Position numbers and translations under genes: made by a program
Assembly: GCF_001408515.1 (NCBI RefSeq)
Contig: NZ_CYPR01000060.1
Location: forward strand, 1 to 40,709
Length of the DNA stretch: 40,709 nucleotides
Direction: 5' to 3'
Source: Jannaschia seosinensis
Lineage (GTDB): Bacteria; Pseudomonadota; Alphaproteobacteria; Rhodobacterales; Rhodobacteraceae
The notes under the pieces: generated by a model
The model's input: only the letters and a program-made list of their open reading frames with translations
The model's database searches: none
What the model was told of the DNA's origin: nothing
Shown: positions 23,139 through 31,363 of the stretch, in pieces
How the letters are laid out: the number at the start of each line of letters is the position of its first letter
Position numbering within the stretch: position 1 is the stretch's first letter

Positions 23139-24047
23139 TTACTGCCCCTTCCGCTCCTCAGCCTTCGCCAGTTCCTCGCGCCAATCGTATCGGTCGCGAA
23201 AGCCCAGCATCTCGCGCGCCTTGGCGTTGGAATAGAGCGGCGTATCCTCCGCCATCTCCCCCTTGATCGGCACGTCCGGGAAGAACCGCGCGCAAAGCTC
23301 GGGCGCCGGAATGTCGGGCGCATTATGGCTGTTGGCCGCATTGAAGACCTGAAAGCCCAGCCCATCGGTCCGCAGGCAACGATCCACGATCTGACCCAGA
23401 TCGCGCGCATCGACATAGTTGAAGAGGTTGCGCCGCCGGCTCTCCGGATCCTCACGGAAGGTCGCGAAGGCGCCATATTCGTGCGGCTCGATCACGTTGC
23501 CGATCCGCAGCGCGTAGATGTCCGCCCCGGTGCGGCGTGCGAAGGACCGCGCCGTCACCTCGTTGCAGACCTTCGACATGGCATAGGAATCCATCGGATC
23601 GACGTCGTACTCCTCATCCACGGGCAGGTAATGCGGATCGGTTCGCCCCTCGGAGAAGCAGACGCCATAGGTCGTCTCCGACGATGCGATGACGATCTTG
23701 CGGATACCCAGCTTCGCCGCCGCCTCAACGACCCGGTAGGTGCCCATCGTGTTGATGCGGAACGTCTCGCCGTCGGGTTGCAGCAGGATGCGCGGCAGCG
23801 CGGCGAAGTGGACGACGGCGTCGTAGCCGCGCGGCCCCGTGCCGTCCTCCAGTTCGCCCAGGCTGCGATGCATGGTCAGCGCATCGAAGACCTGACCCGG
23901 CGCGGCGACATCCACCTTCAGGTTCTCGACACCCTCATGCTCCAGCGCCACGAGATCGGCATTGAGCACCTCGTGGCCCTTCTGCACGAGATAGGGAACG
24001 ACATGCCGCCCCGCCTTGCCCGCGCCGCCGGTGAAGAAGATACGCAT
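23139..24047 (-). CDS. NAD-dependent epimerase/dehydratase family protein
   Basis: Extended SDR of 302 residues. It has the Rossmann motif 'FFTGGAGKAGRHVV' at the N-terminus, 'VVHFAALP' around residue 85, 'ASSETTYG' and the catalytic 'SYAMSKVCNE' (YxxxK), followed by 'ALRIGNVIEP'. It acts on a nucleotide sugar or similar substrate; no closer assignment is possible. I chose the ATG at 24047 (GAGG just upstream) over a longer frame starting at 24098, because the Rossmann motif must lie close to the N-terminus. A GC-rich hairpin lies 27 bases upstream in its leader. It follows another SDR gene on the same strand after 95 bases. Confidence 0.82.
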   Translation of the reverse strand: MRIFFTGGAGKAGRHVVPYLVQKGHEVLNADLVALEHEGVENLKVDVAAPGQVFDALTMHRSLGELEDGTGPRGYDAVVHFAALPRILLQPDGETFRINTMGTYRVVEAAAKLGIRKIVIASSETTYGVCFSEGRTDPHYLPVDEEYDVDPMDSYAMSKVCNEVTARSFARRTGADIYALRIGNVIEPHEYGAFATFREDPESRRRNLFNYVDARDLGQIVDRCLRTDGLGFQVFNAANSHNAPDIPAPELCARFFPDVPIKGEMAEDTPLYSNAKAREMLGFRDRYDWREELAKAEERKGQ

Positions 24048-24074
24048 CTCGAACCTCGCTTTCGTTTTCTTACC

Positions 24075-24109
24075 GGGCAGGACCCGCGCCGCCGGCACGC
24101 CCCCTGCCC
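24075..24109 (-). terminator. GC-rich hairpin between two SDR genes
   Basis: Seven-base arms GGGCAGG (24075-24081) and CCTGCCC (24103-24109) flank a very GC-rich 21-base loop. It lies 33 bases beyond the stop of the upstream SDR gene and 27 bases before the epimerase start. No T-run follows, so it is a weak terminator candidate; it could instead be a leader structure. Confidence 0.3.
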
Positions 24110-24142
24110 TGCGGGGAAGACAGCAAAGCCGTCAGGCCGCGC

Positions 24143-24922
24143 TCAGATGGTCGCGTTCGTCGCCCCGCCGTCGAGCAGGACGTTCTGCCCGACCATGAAG
24201 CCCGCATGCTGCGAGCACAGGAATGCGCAGGCGGCGCCGAACTCCTCGGGGGTGCCGTAACGGCGCGCGGGGATCGTCGCCTCGCGCTGCGTGCGGGCCT
24301 CGTCCATCGAGATGCCCTGTTGCTCGCTCACCCCGCGGTCGAGGCTTTCGGCCCGCGCCGTCGCATGGATGCCGGGCAGCAGGTTGTTGATCGTCACGCC
24401 CGACGGGGCGACCTGCCGCGCGGTGCCCGCGACATAGCCGGTCAGGCCGGTCCGCGCCGCGTTCGACAGGCCCAGCACGGCCACGGGGGCCTTGACGCTC
24501 TGGGAGGTGATGTTGACCACCCGGCCCCAGCCCCGCTCCATCATCGCGGGCAGGCAGGCCGTCATCAGCGCGATCGGCGTCAGCATGTTGGCGTCGAGCG
24601 CCGCGATGAAATCGTCGCGGTCCCAATCCGACCACATCCCCGGCGGCGGGCCGCCCGCATTGGTCACGAGGATATCGGGCGATGCCGCGACCTCCAGAAG
24701 CTGAGCCCGACCCTCCTCGGTCGTGACGTCGGTGGCGACCGCCTGCACCGTCACGCCGAATCTCGCGCGCAGATCGGCCGCGGCGGCTTCGAGCGCCTCG
24801 CTCCCTCTCGCGTTCATTACCAGGTCGCAGCCCGCCTCGGCCAGCGCGGCAGCGCAGCCCAGCCCAAGTCCCTTCGACGATGCGCAGACGAGCGCGCGCT
24901 TTCCCTTGATCCCCAGATCCAT
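24143..24922 (-). CDS. SDR family oxidoreductase lacking the usual YxxxK
   Basis: Short-chain dehydrogenase-like protein of 259 residues. 'KRALVCASSKGLGLGCAAALAEAG' is the nucleotide-binding motif with a CASS start in place of TG, 'NAGG' follows near 88, and 'VVNITSQSVKAPVAVLGLSNAARTGLTGYV' covers the active site. S140 is present, but the positions of catalytic Tyr and Lys are occupied by Leu150 and Asn154. Such Tyr/Lys-less members form a recognised group of SDRs of poorly known function. The ATG at 24922 has AGGAG 6 bases upstream; a second ATG two codons earlier is too close to it. It diverges from the Hint-domain gene. Confidence 0.82.
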   Translation of the reverse strand: MDLGIKGKRALVCASSKGLGLGCAAALAEAGCDLVMNARGSEALEAAAADLRARFGVTVQAVATDVTTEEGRAQLLEVAASPDILVTNAGGPPPGMWSDWDRDDFIAALDANMLTPIALMTACLPAMMERGWGRVVNITSQSVKAPVAVLGLSNAARTGLTGYVAGTARQVAPSGVTINNLLPGIHATARAESLDRGVSEQQGISMDEARTQREATIPARRYGTPEEFGAACAFLCSQHAGFMVGQNVLLDGGATNATI

Positions 24923-25056
24923 CGGCATCTCCTGACGTTGCCGCCCCGTCCTAGCACTTGCTTCCGGAGCGTTCACCCGAGGAAGTGCAAAAGCCGAACC
25001 GGACTGCAACACCGCGACAAGGCGTCGCCCTGCTTTTATTCGCAGTCGTTGAAACA

Positions 25057-26067
25057 ATGTTCGGCATGAATTCGCTCAATCCCCCCCTGACCGCGCTCAG
25101 CCGCTGCGCCGCCTATCCCGCCGAGGCCTTCACGGTCGAGACGGGCGCGCTGATGGGCGACCCGATCGGCGGCGTCGAGGAGGTCGTGGCGGGGGATATC
25201 TTCGTGCTGACCCGGGCGGCCGCGCCGCGCGAACTTCTCCTGACGCGGGCGCATGGCGGAATGGCCGTGGCCGAAGGGTCCGGGATCGGGCAGCCCGGCC
25301 AGCCGATCCGCCCGCTCGCCCGCCACCAGCTCATGTCGGAACGCGGCGCGGTGGTGGAGATCCTGGTGGTCGATTTACCTGCGGAGCGGCTTGCCCTGCC
25401 GCTCGGACCTCTGACCCCGGGCGAGGACTACACCCTGATCTCGTCGAGCCCGGCCGCCGGAGAACTCGCCGGCGTGGCGCAGGTCAGCTTCGCCCGCGGC
25501 ACCCGCATCACCATGGCCGACGGATACCAGCATCCGGTCGAGACCCTGTCGGCCGGCGACCGCGTCCTGACCCGCGACCACGGTCCCCAGCCGATTCGCT
25601 GGACCGGCCGCCAGACGGTTCGCGCCGAGGGAGCCGATGCGCCCGTCGTGATCGCCCGGGGCGCGCTCAACAATGCCGAGGATCTGGTCCTGTCGCCCGA
25701 TCACCGCCTCTTTATCTACCAACGCCGGAATTCCCGCGCGGATACCCGCATCGGCGGGCGGGCGGAGCTTCTGGTCCGGGCGCGACACCTCGTGGACGGG
25801 GAGAATGTCTGGCGCGGCGAAGGCGGGCACATCGACTACTTCCACCTGCTCTTCGATGCGCACGAGATCATCTACGTCGAATGCATCCCCGCCGAGAGCC
25901 TTCTGGTCTCGCCCGACGTAATGGCAGGCCTCGGCGAGGATCTGGCGCGCGACCTCGTCTCGTATATGGCGGGCCGCCGGCAGGTGCCGCATCAGGGGGT
26001 GGAGCCGACGGTATCCGACCTCGACAGGATCGCGCCGGGCGGTTTGCTGCGGCGGCTCGCGCGTTAA
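25057..26067 (+). CDS. Hint-domain protein (Hedgehog/intein type)
   Basis: A 336-residue protein common in roseobacters. The N-terminal 140 residues resemble a short adaptor region ('YPAEAFTVETGALMGDPIGGVEEVVAGDIF'). The Hint domain then starts about 144: 'SFARGTRITMADGYQHPVETLSAGDRVLTRDHGPQPIRWTGR', with 'LSPDHRLFI' as the block containing the conserved His and 'YFHLLFDAHEIIYVECIPAESLL' near the end. At the position where self-splicing domains carry Cys there is Ser144. The function is unknown; related proteins are often linked to secreted or calcium-binding proteins. The start may be 25057 or the ATG at 25066; neither has a clear ribosome-binding site. Its stop overlaps that of moaE. Confidence 0.78.
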   Translation: MFGMNSLNPPLTALSRCAAYPAEAFTVETGALMGDPIGGVEEVVAGDIFVLTRAAAPRELLLTRAHGGMAVAEGSGIGQPGQPIRPLARHQLMSERGAVVEILVVDLPAERLALPLGPLTPGEDYTLISSSPAAGELAGVAQVSFARGTRITMADGYQHPVETLSAGDRVLTRDHGPQPIRWTGRQTVRAEGADAPVVIARGALNNAEDLVLSPDHRLFIYQRRNSRADTRIGGRAELLVRARHLVDGENVWRGEGGHIDYFHLLFDAHEIIYVECIPAESLLVSPDVMAGLGEDLARDLVSYMAGRRQVPHQGVEPTVSDLDRIAPGGLLRRLAR

Positions 26068-26558
26068 TCCGCGTCGCGGTCCCGCCAACGGTCCAGCGCA
26101 GCCTCGTCCGCCTCACGCGCGGCGACCCAGCCCATCCCGTCCGCCGTCTCCTCCTTCTTCCAGAAGGGGGCGCGGGACTTGAGGTAATCCATGAGGAACG
26201 ACGCCGCCGCGAAAGCCGCGTCCCGATGGCGCGAGGCGGTGCCCACCATCATGATCCGGTCACCGGGTGATAGCGCGCCATGCCGGTGCACGATCGTGAC
26301 CCCGCTCAGCGGCCAGCGCTCCGCCGCCTCCTCCGCAATCGTGCGCAACGCCTTCTCGGTCATGCCGGGATAATGCTCGATCGTCATGCGCCGCAGCCCA
26401 CCGGACACGTCGCGCACACGGCCGGTAAAGGTGACAACCGCGCCGGTATCGCTGCCCGCCTCGAGCCGGGCCGCCTCCGCTCCAAGGTCGAAATCCGCCT
26501 CCGTCACCACGATGCGCGGGCTCACCTGCGGCGCGGGTGATGGCGATGGGTTCGACAT
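26064..26558 (-). CDS. moaE: Molybdopterin synthase catalytic subunit MoaE
   Basis: Large subunit of molybdopterin synthase, 164 residues. It inserts sulfur from MoaD into precursor Z (cPMP) to make molybdopterin. 'GAVVTFTGRVRD' near the N-terminus, 'LTIEHYPGMTEK'-like 'MTIEHYPGMTEKAL', 'IVHRHGALSPGDRIMMVG' and 'DYLKSRAPFWKKEET' with the catalytic lysines are all present. The N-terminal 20 residues are a proline/serine-rich extension. It starts one base after the moaD stop. Its stop overlaps the stop of the convergent Hint gene by four bases (26064-26067). Confidence 0.93.
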   Translation of the reverse strand: MSNPSPSPAPQVSPRIVVTEADFDLGAEAARLEAGSDTGAVVTFTGRVRDVSGGLRRMTIEHYPGMTEKALRTIAEEAAERWPLSGVTIVHRHGALSPGDRIMMVGTASRHRDAAFAAASFLMDYLKSRAPFWKKEETADGMGWVAAREADEAALDRWRDRDAD

Positions 26559-26559
26559 G

Positions 26560-26811
26560 TCAGCCCCCCGTCATCGGCGGAAAGAACGCCACCTCGCGCG
26601 CATCGCCCAGCGAGGTTTCGAGCGGCACCAGCTCCTGATCCAGCGCACAGCGCACCGCGCCCATATCGGCGAAGGCGGCGGCATACCGCTCCTCGCGCGC
26701 GCGCAACTCCTCCACCAGATCGGCGACGGTCTCTGCCGATGTTTCCACTTCCTCACGCCCCAACCCGATCCGCTCCCGCAGCCAGGCGAAATACAGAACC
26801 CGGACCTTCAT
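26560..26811 (-). CDS. moaD: Molybdopterin synthase sulfur carrier MoaD
   Basis: Ubiquitin-like sulfur carrier of 83 residues ending in the required Gly-Gly ('FFPPMTGG'), which is adenylated and converted to a thiocarboxylate. The start 'MKVRVLYFAWLRERIGLGREEVE' is typical. The ATG at 26811 overlaps the pgsA stop by four bases (ATGA), and a longer open frame upstream lies inside pgsA and is not MoaD-like. Paired directly with moaE, it forms the complete synthase. Confidence 0.93.
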   Translation of the reverse strand: MKVRVLYFAWLRERIGLGREEVETSAETVADLVEELRAREERYAAAFADMGAVRCALDQELVPLETSLGDAREVAFFPPMTGG

Positions 26812-27476
26812 GACGTGCGGTCCCGAAGATGCGGCATGGCCTTGGAGAAGTAATCCCACCCGGTCCAGGCGGTCAGCGCCGCCGCGATCCACAAAAGGAG
26901 CACGCCGATCGCAAAGGTCACCTGCTCGCCCTGCTCAAGGCGCACGATGCCGATCTCGTCGGGCATGGCCCCGGTCATGATCGCGTCGATCGTCGCCGGA
27001 TCCATGCCCTGCACCCGCTCCGCAAAAGCGTGTTCGAAGACGCCGGTGGCGAACAGGACGGCGATGGAAACCATCTGCGCCGTCGTCTTCCACTTGGCGA
27101 GGTTGGTGACCTTGAGCAGGCTGGCCGTATTTCCCAGAAACTCCCGCAGGCCGCTGACGAAGACCTCGCGGAACAGGATCACCGTCGCCGGCAGCAGGAT
27201 CCACGGGTTCATCCCCGAGAACCCGGTGATCACCAGAAGCGCGATCACCACCATCGCCTTGTCCGCGATCGGGTCGAGCATGGCGCCGAAGCGCGTCTCC
27301 TGCTGCCATTCGCGGGCGAGATAGCCGTCGAACCAATCCGTCACCGCCGCCGTGATGAACAGGATCAGTGCGAACCAGTCCGCCCAGGGGCGCGCGAAGA
27401 AGAGGAACATGATTGCAACCCCCGGCGCCGCAAGGAGCCGGAGAACGGTGAGCAGGTTTGGGATCGTCCATGTCAT
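26808..27476 (-). CDS. pgsA: CDP-diacylglycerol--glycerol-3-phosphate 3-phosphatidyltransferase
   Basis: Inner-membrane enzyme of 222 residues that makes phosphatidylglycerol phosphate. The CDP-alcohol phosphotransferase motif is complete: D47, D50-G51, A54-R55, G64, D68 and D72 ('DWFDGYLAR' ... 'GAMLDPIADK'). 'TIPNLLTVLRLLAAPGV' is the usual N-terminus, and several hydrophobic helices follow. A charged insertion near 150-185 ('AERVQGMDPATIDAIMTG') is common in Rhodobacteraceae. It lies 33 bases after uvrC and overlaps moaD, so the four genes probably form one operon. Confidence 0.95.
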   Translation of the reverse strand: MTWTIPNLLTVLRLLAAPGVAIMFLFFARPWADWFALILFITAAVTDWFDGYLAREWQQETRFGAMLDPIADKAMVVIALLVITGFSGMNPWILLPATVILFREVFVSGLREFLGNTASLLKVTNLAKWKTTAQMVSIAVLFATGVFEHAFAERVQGMDPATIDAIMTGAMPDEIGIVRLEQGEQVTFAIGVLLLWIAAALTAWTGWDYFSKAMPHLRDRTS

Positions 27477-27509
27477 TACAGGCGTTCTAGCGCGCCCCCG
27501 CGGGGCCGG

Positions 27510-29366
27510 CTAGCCGCGTTCGTGAAAGTGGCGATGAATGGTTTCCGCCAGCGCGTCCGACACGCCCTCCACCGCCTTTAGGTCGGCGAGGCCCGCGCGG
27601 CTGACCGCCTTGGCCGATCCGAAATGCTGAAGCAGCGCCCGCTTGCGCGCCGCCCCCACGCCCTGCACCTCGTCGAGCGGGTTGGCGACCAGCGCCTTCG
27701 CCCGCTTGGCGCGGTGCGTGCCGATGGCGAACCGGTGCGCCTCGTCGCGCAGGCGCTGCACGAAATAGAGGACCGGATCGTTGCGGCGCAGCGCGAATGG
27801 ACGGGTGCCCTTGCGGTGGAACTCCTCCTTGCCGTGGTCGCGGTCCACACCCTTGGCGACGCCGACCATGGCGATGTCCTCGACCCCCAGCTCGCGCAGG
27901 ATCTGGTCCACCGCGCTCACCTGCCCCGCACCGCCGTCGATCAGCAGAAGATCGGGCCACATCTCCGATTTGCGCTCGGGATCCTCCTTGAGCAGGCGCT
28001 TGAACCGCCGCGTCAGCACTTCCTTCATCATCCCGAAATCGTCGCCCGGCGTCAGCGTGTCGTCCTTGATGTTGAACTTGCGGTACTGGCTCTTCTCCAA
28101 CCCGTCGGGCCCGCTGACGATCATCGCGCCGACGGCATGGCTCCCCTGGATGTGGGAGTTGTCGTAGACCTCGATCCGCCGCGGCGGCGCGGGCAGGTCG
28201 AACGCCTCTGCCATCCCGTCGAGCAGCCGGGTCTGCGTCGCGCTCTCCGACATCTTGCGGCCGAGGCTCTCGCGCGCGTTGCGCACCGCACCTTGCACCA
28301 GCTCGTGCTTCTCGCCCCGCTGCGGCACGACGATCTGCACGCGCCGTCCCGCCCGGTCCGACAGCGCCTCCGCCATCAACGCGCCGTCCTCGACCCCGTG
28401 CGACAGGATCACCATGCGCGGCGGCTCCTTACCGTCGTAGAACTGGCCGAGAAACGCCTCCATCACCTCGGTGGGGCTCATATCCTCGGCCACCTTGGGA
28501 TAGAAGTCGCTGTTGCCCCAGTTCTGGTTGGCGCGAATGAAGAAGACCTGAATGCAGGCCTGCCCGCCCTCCATGTGCAATCCGATCACATCGGCTTCGG
28601 GCACACCCTGCGGGTTGACGCCCTGCACCGATTGCACGTTCGTCATCGCCTTGATGCGGTCGCGCAGGGCGGCGGCACGTTCGAACTCCATCCCGGCGGA
28701 GGCGCGGTTCATCTCGTCGGCCAGCCGCTCCTGGATCTCGGTCGTCTCGCCGCGCAGGAACCGCTCCGCATCGCGGACCGACTGGGCGTAATCGCTCGCG
28801 CTCACATAGCCCACGCAGGGCGCGCTGCAGCGCTTGATCTGGTAATTCAGGCACGGGCGCGTGCGACCCTCGAAATCGCTGTCCGAGCAGTTGCGCAGCA
28901 GGAACACCCGCTGAAGCTGATTGAGCACGCGGTTGACGGCGCCGGCGCTGGCGAAGGGGCCGAAATAGAGGTTCTTGCCCTTGTGGCCGCGATGCTTGCG
29001 GATCTGCGGGAAACCATGCGCCGTCGTCACCTCGATATTGGGGAACGATTTGTCATCGCGCAGGAGCACGTTGTAGCGCGGCTTGAGCTGCTTGATGAGG
29101 TTCTGCTCCAGCAGCAGCGCCTCAAGCTCCGTCTGCGTCGTCAGCACCATCATCGACGCGGTCTCGGAGATCATGCGCGCGATCCGCGGCGAATGTCCCT
29201 GCAGGCGCGTGTAATTCGCCACCCGGTTCTTCAGGCTGCGCGCCTTGCCGACATAGAGAACGCGGTTCTGCTCATCGAGCATCCGGTACACGCCCGGCGA
29301 GCCGTCGAGCGAGCGCAGGAAGCGCTTGATGACGTCCGGTCCCGTCGCCTTCGTCGTCTCGGTCAT
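27510..29366 (-). CDS. uvrC: Excinuclease ABC subunit C (UvrC)
   Basis: Nucleotide excision repair nuclease of 618 residues that makes both incisions around a lesion. Order: GIY-YIG nuclease ('[25 protein letters not shown]', about 23-48), cysteine cluster '[15 protein letters not shown]' around 165-180, UVR domain for UvrB binding (around 200-235), RNase H-like C-terminal nuclease ('[21 protein letters not shown]', '[14 protein letters not shown]') and tandem helix-hairpin-helix at the end ('[18 protein letters not shown]'). The ATG at 29366 has GGAGG upstream and gives the usual length. A 299-base upstream region with a DnaA box precedes it; no alphaproteobacterial LexA box was recognised there. 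Confidence 0.96.
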   Translation of the reverse strand: MTETTKATGPDVIKRFLRSLDGSPGVYRMLDEQNRVLYVGKARSLKNRVANYTRLQGHSPRIARMISETASMMVLTTQTELEALLLEQNLIKQLKPRYNVLLRDDKSFPNIEVTTAHGFPQIRKHRGHKGKNLYFGPFASAGAVNRVLNQLQRVFLLRNCSDSDFEGRTRPCLNYQIKRCSAPCVGYVSASDYAQSVRDAERFLRGETTEIQERLADEMNRASAGMEFERAAALRDRIKAMTNVQSVQGVNPQGVPEADVIGLHMEGGQACIQVFFIRANQNWGNSDFYPKVAEDMSPTEVMEAFLGQFYDGKEPPRMVILSHGVEDGALMAEALSDRAGRRVQIVVPQRGEKHELVQGAVRNARESLGRKMSESATQTRLLDGMAEAFDLPAPPRRIEVYDNSHIQGSHAVGAMIVSGPDGLEKSQYRKFNIKDDTLTPGDDFGMMKEVLTRRFKRLLKEDPERKSEMWPDLLLIDGGAGQVSAVDQILRELGVEDIAMVGVAKGVDRDHGKEEFHRKGTRPFALRRNDPVLYFVQRLRDEAHRFAIGTHRAKRAKALVANPLDEVQGVGAARKRALLQHFGSAKAVSRAGLADLKAVEGVSDALAETIHRHFHERG

Positions 29367-29665
29367 GTCCGCCTCCCGATTCCCCGGCCGCTGCCCCATC
29401 GATCGGTGGGGATCAAGACACGCCCGGACGATAGATAAGTTATTAAGGCTGTGGATAAAGCTGGGAGCCGATTTTCCTCGCCCTTAGGGATCAATGCTTT
29501 CGTCACATTTCTGATACAGTGGACCCCCGACCCGGAAATTATTCAAGACCTTGTAAGTAAATAGATATTTTCAACACATGCGGGATGACCAGAGGCAGAT
29601 TTCCGATTCACCGGCCGGGTTCCCGCCGCACCTGCACAAAGTGGAGAAAAATTTGTCAGCAGCGG
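29367..29665. other. AT-rich intergenic region with DnaA box
   Basis: No coding frame. For this genome it is unusually AT-rich, most clearly at 29536-29580. It holds one perfect DnaA box and two sites with two mismatches each (TTTTCAACA near 29570 and TTCTCCACT on the minus strand near 29645). It should contain the uvrC promoter. Whether it is also a replication-related locus is discussed as a finding. Confidence 0.5.
29450..29458 (-). promoter_or_regulatory. Perfect DnaA box
   Basis: TGTGGATAA on the plus strand is the complement of the 9-mer TTATCCACA, the strongest DnaA-binding consensus. It lies 84 bases upstream of the uvrC start and could be a DnaA-regulated promoter element, a titration site or part of an origin. 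A single 9-mer can occur by chance, though less readily in GC-rich DNA. Confidence 0.5.
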
Positions 29666-30436
29666 CTATTCGACGCCCAGGACATCCTCGGTGCGCCAGA
29701 CAAGATGCTGTCCGCCATCAACGCAGATGAGCTGCCCGGTCAATGCTTTCGCCGATAGAATGTAGCGAAGCGCGGCCACGATGTCGTCCGGATCCGCCCC
29801 GCGCTCCAGGATCGTCGCCGCCCGCTGCGCCGCGAAATGCGCCTCCGATTGGCGCGCCCCGCGCAGCGTCGGCCCCGGCCCGATCGCGTTGACGCGCACC
29901 TTGGGGGCGAGCGCCTGCGCCGCCGTCCGCGTCAACGTCCAGAGCGCCGATTTCGCCAGCGTGTAGGTCATGAATTCCGGCGTCAGCTTTCGCACCCTCT
30001 GATCGATCATGTTGACGATGTTCCCGCGGGCCAGCGGCTCCCCGTCCGAACCCGCCTCCGGCACCTGCGCGGCAAAGGCCTGGGTCAGCAGGAACGGTGC
30101 CTGCAAGTTCGAACGCATGTGCCGGTCCCACCCCTCCCGCGTGGCGGTGGCGATCGTGTCGTGCTCGAAGATCGAGGCGTTGTTGACCAGAACCGTCAGC
30201 GCGCTCCCCAGCGCCTCGGCCGCACGCGGCACCAAGGCCTCGGCCGCGTCGAGGTCCGTCAGGTCCGCCCGCAGCGTGACCGCCCGGCGCCCCTCGGCCC
30301 GAACCGCCTCGGCCGTCTCCTCGGCTCCCTCGCTGGACGTGGCGTAATGCACCGCGACGTCATGACCGAACCGCGCGAGTTCCACCGCCATCGCCGCGCC
30401 CAACCGCGCCCCCGCGCCCGTCACCAGCGCCGTCAT
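29666..30436 (-). CDS. Pteridine reductase (PTR1/FolM-type) SDR
   Basis: Short-chain reductase of 256 residues. The nucleotide motif 'ALVTGAGARLGAAMAVELARFGHDVAVHY' has the Arg typical of pteridine reductases. 'LVNNASIFEHD' follows near 83. The active-site triad is D145 (NMID), Y158 and K162 (YTLAK); Asp instead of Ser, with spacings of 13 and 4, matches the D-Y-K triad of PTR1 and FolM. The likely reaction is NADPH-dependent reduction of dihydropterins such as dihydromonapterin or dihydrofolate. The ATG at 30436 overlaps the antiporter stop by four bases (ATGA). An upstream extension of the open frame lies inside the antiporter gene and is not part of this protein. Confidence 0.82.
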   Translation of the reverse strand: MTALVTGAGARLGAAMAVELARFGHDVAVHYATSSEGAEETAEAVRAEGRRAVTLRADLTDLDAAEALVPRAAEALGSALTVLVNNASIFEHDTIATATREGWDRHMRSNLQAPFLLTQAFAAQVPEAGSDGEPLARGNIVNMIDQRVRKLTPEFMTYTLAKSALWTLTRTAAQALAPKVRVNAIGPGPTLRGARQSEAHFAAQRAATILERGADPDDIVAALRYILSAKALTGQLICVDGGQHLVWRTEDVLGVE

Positions 30437-31359
30437 GCCAGCGCCCAGCCGAGATACCCCACGTACAAGGTGCACAGGGCCACGCCCCAGATCCGCGTGA
30501 TGTCGCGGCCCATGAAGACGAACGGAACGAGCAGGAGAGAGGCTGCGCCCATAACCCAGAGATCCTTTTGCAGAAACGCATCGTCCACCGGCACCGGCCC
30601 GACCAGGACCGCGACCCCCATGATCGCCAGAAGGTTGAAGAGGTTCGATCCGATCACGTTGCCGAGTGCCACATCCGCATGCCGCCGGATCGCGGCCATG
30701 ACCGTCGTCGCAAGCTCCGGCAGGGAGGTTCCGATCGCGACCAGCGTCAAGCCGATCACCGCTTCGCTGACGCCATAGGTCCGCGCGATCGCCGTCGCCC
30801 CGTCGACCAGCAGGCTCGCCCCGACGGGCAGGCCGATCAGGCCGAGGATCAGGAAGACCGCGACCTTCCACCCCGGCAGGCCCGGCTCCGCCCCCTCGAC
30901 CTCGACATCGGCCTCGCGGCTGCTCATGAAGGTGGCCGTCAGAACGGCGGCCAAGGCGGCCAGCAGGACGATCCCGTGCCACCAGACGAGACGTCCCGTC
31001 AGGCACAGCGCCAGGAAAAGAACGGTCGCCCCGATCATGTACAGAAAGTCGCGCCGCGTGTCGTGGGCCGAGGTCCGCAGCACGGCGATCAGTGCAGGCA
31101 CCCCCAGCACCAGCAGCACGTTCGCCGTGTTCGACCCCACGACATTGCCCAGCGCCAAACCCGGCGCGCCGTCGATGATCGCCTGAACGCTGACCAGAAG
31201 CTCCGGCGCCGACGTTCCGAAAGCCACGATGGTCAAACTGACGACGAGCGCCGGGATGCCCAGCCGCAACGCCAGATTGACCGCGCCCTTCACCAACGCG
31301 TCGCCCGCAAAGACAAGGATCACGAGGCCGACGGCCACGCTCAAAAACTCGTAGATCAA
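30433..31359 (-). CDS. Calcium/sodium antiporter (CaCA family, YrbG-like)
   Basis: Inner-membrane exchanger of 308 residues with two inverted repeats. The first carries 'TIVAFGTSAPELLVSVQA' and 'ALGNVVGSNTANVLLVLG' (residues about 43-86). The second carries 'TLVAIGTSLPELATTVMA' and 'ALGNVIGSNLFNLLAIMG' (about 205-250). The acidic residues in the two GTS-PE motifs bind cations. The start is TTG at 31359, 4 bases after the stop of the small upstream gene; the only nearby ATG runs at once into a stop. It belongs to a tight leftward string: sppA, small gene, antiporter, pteridine reductase. Confidence 0.9.
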   Translation of the reverse strand: MIYEFLSVAVGLVILVFAGDALVKGAVNLALRLGIPALVVSLTIVAFGTSAPELLVSVQAIIDGAPGLALGNVVGSNTANVLLVLGVPALIAVLRTSAHDTRRDFLYMIGATVLFLALCLTGRLVWWHGIVLLAALAAVLTATFMSSREADVEVEGAEPGLPGWKVAVFLILGLIGLPVGASLLVDGATAIARTYGVSEAVIGLTLVAIGTSLPELATTVMAAIRRHADVALGNVIGSNLFNLLAIMGVAVLVGPVPVDDAFLQKDLWVMGAASLLLVPFVFMGRDITRIWGVALCTLYVGYLGWALA

Positions 31360-31363
31360 ACGC

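Noticed and set aside
27624-29438. Open frame of about 600 codons on the plus strand opposite uvrC
   Set aside because: uvrC on the other strand has every expected domain; the antisense translation has none.
29600-29640. Possible LexA (SOS) site upstream of uvrC
   Set aside because: One GTTC is present, but no second GTTC at the 7-base spacing required for the alphaproteobacterial site.
30437-31006. In-frame upstream extension of the pteridine reductase gene
   Set aside because: It lies within the antiporter coding sequence; the ATG at 30436 with the ATGA overlap gives a normal SDR N-terminus.
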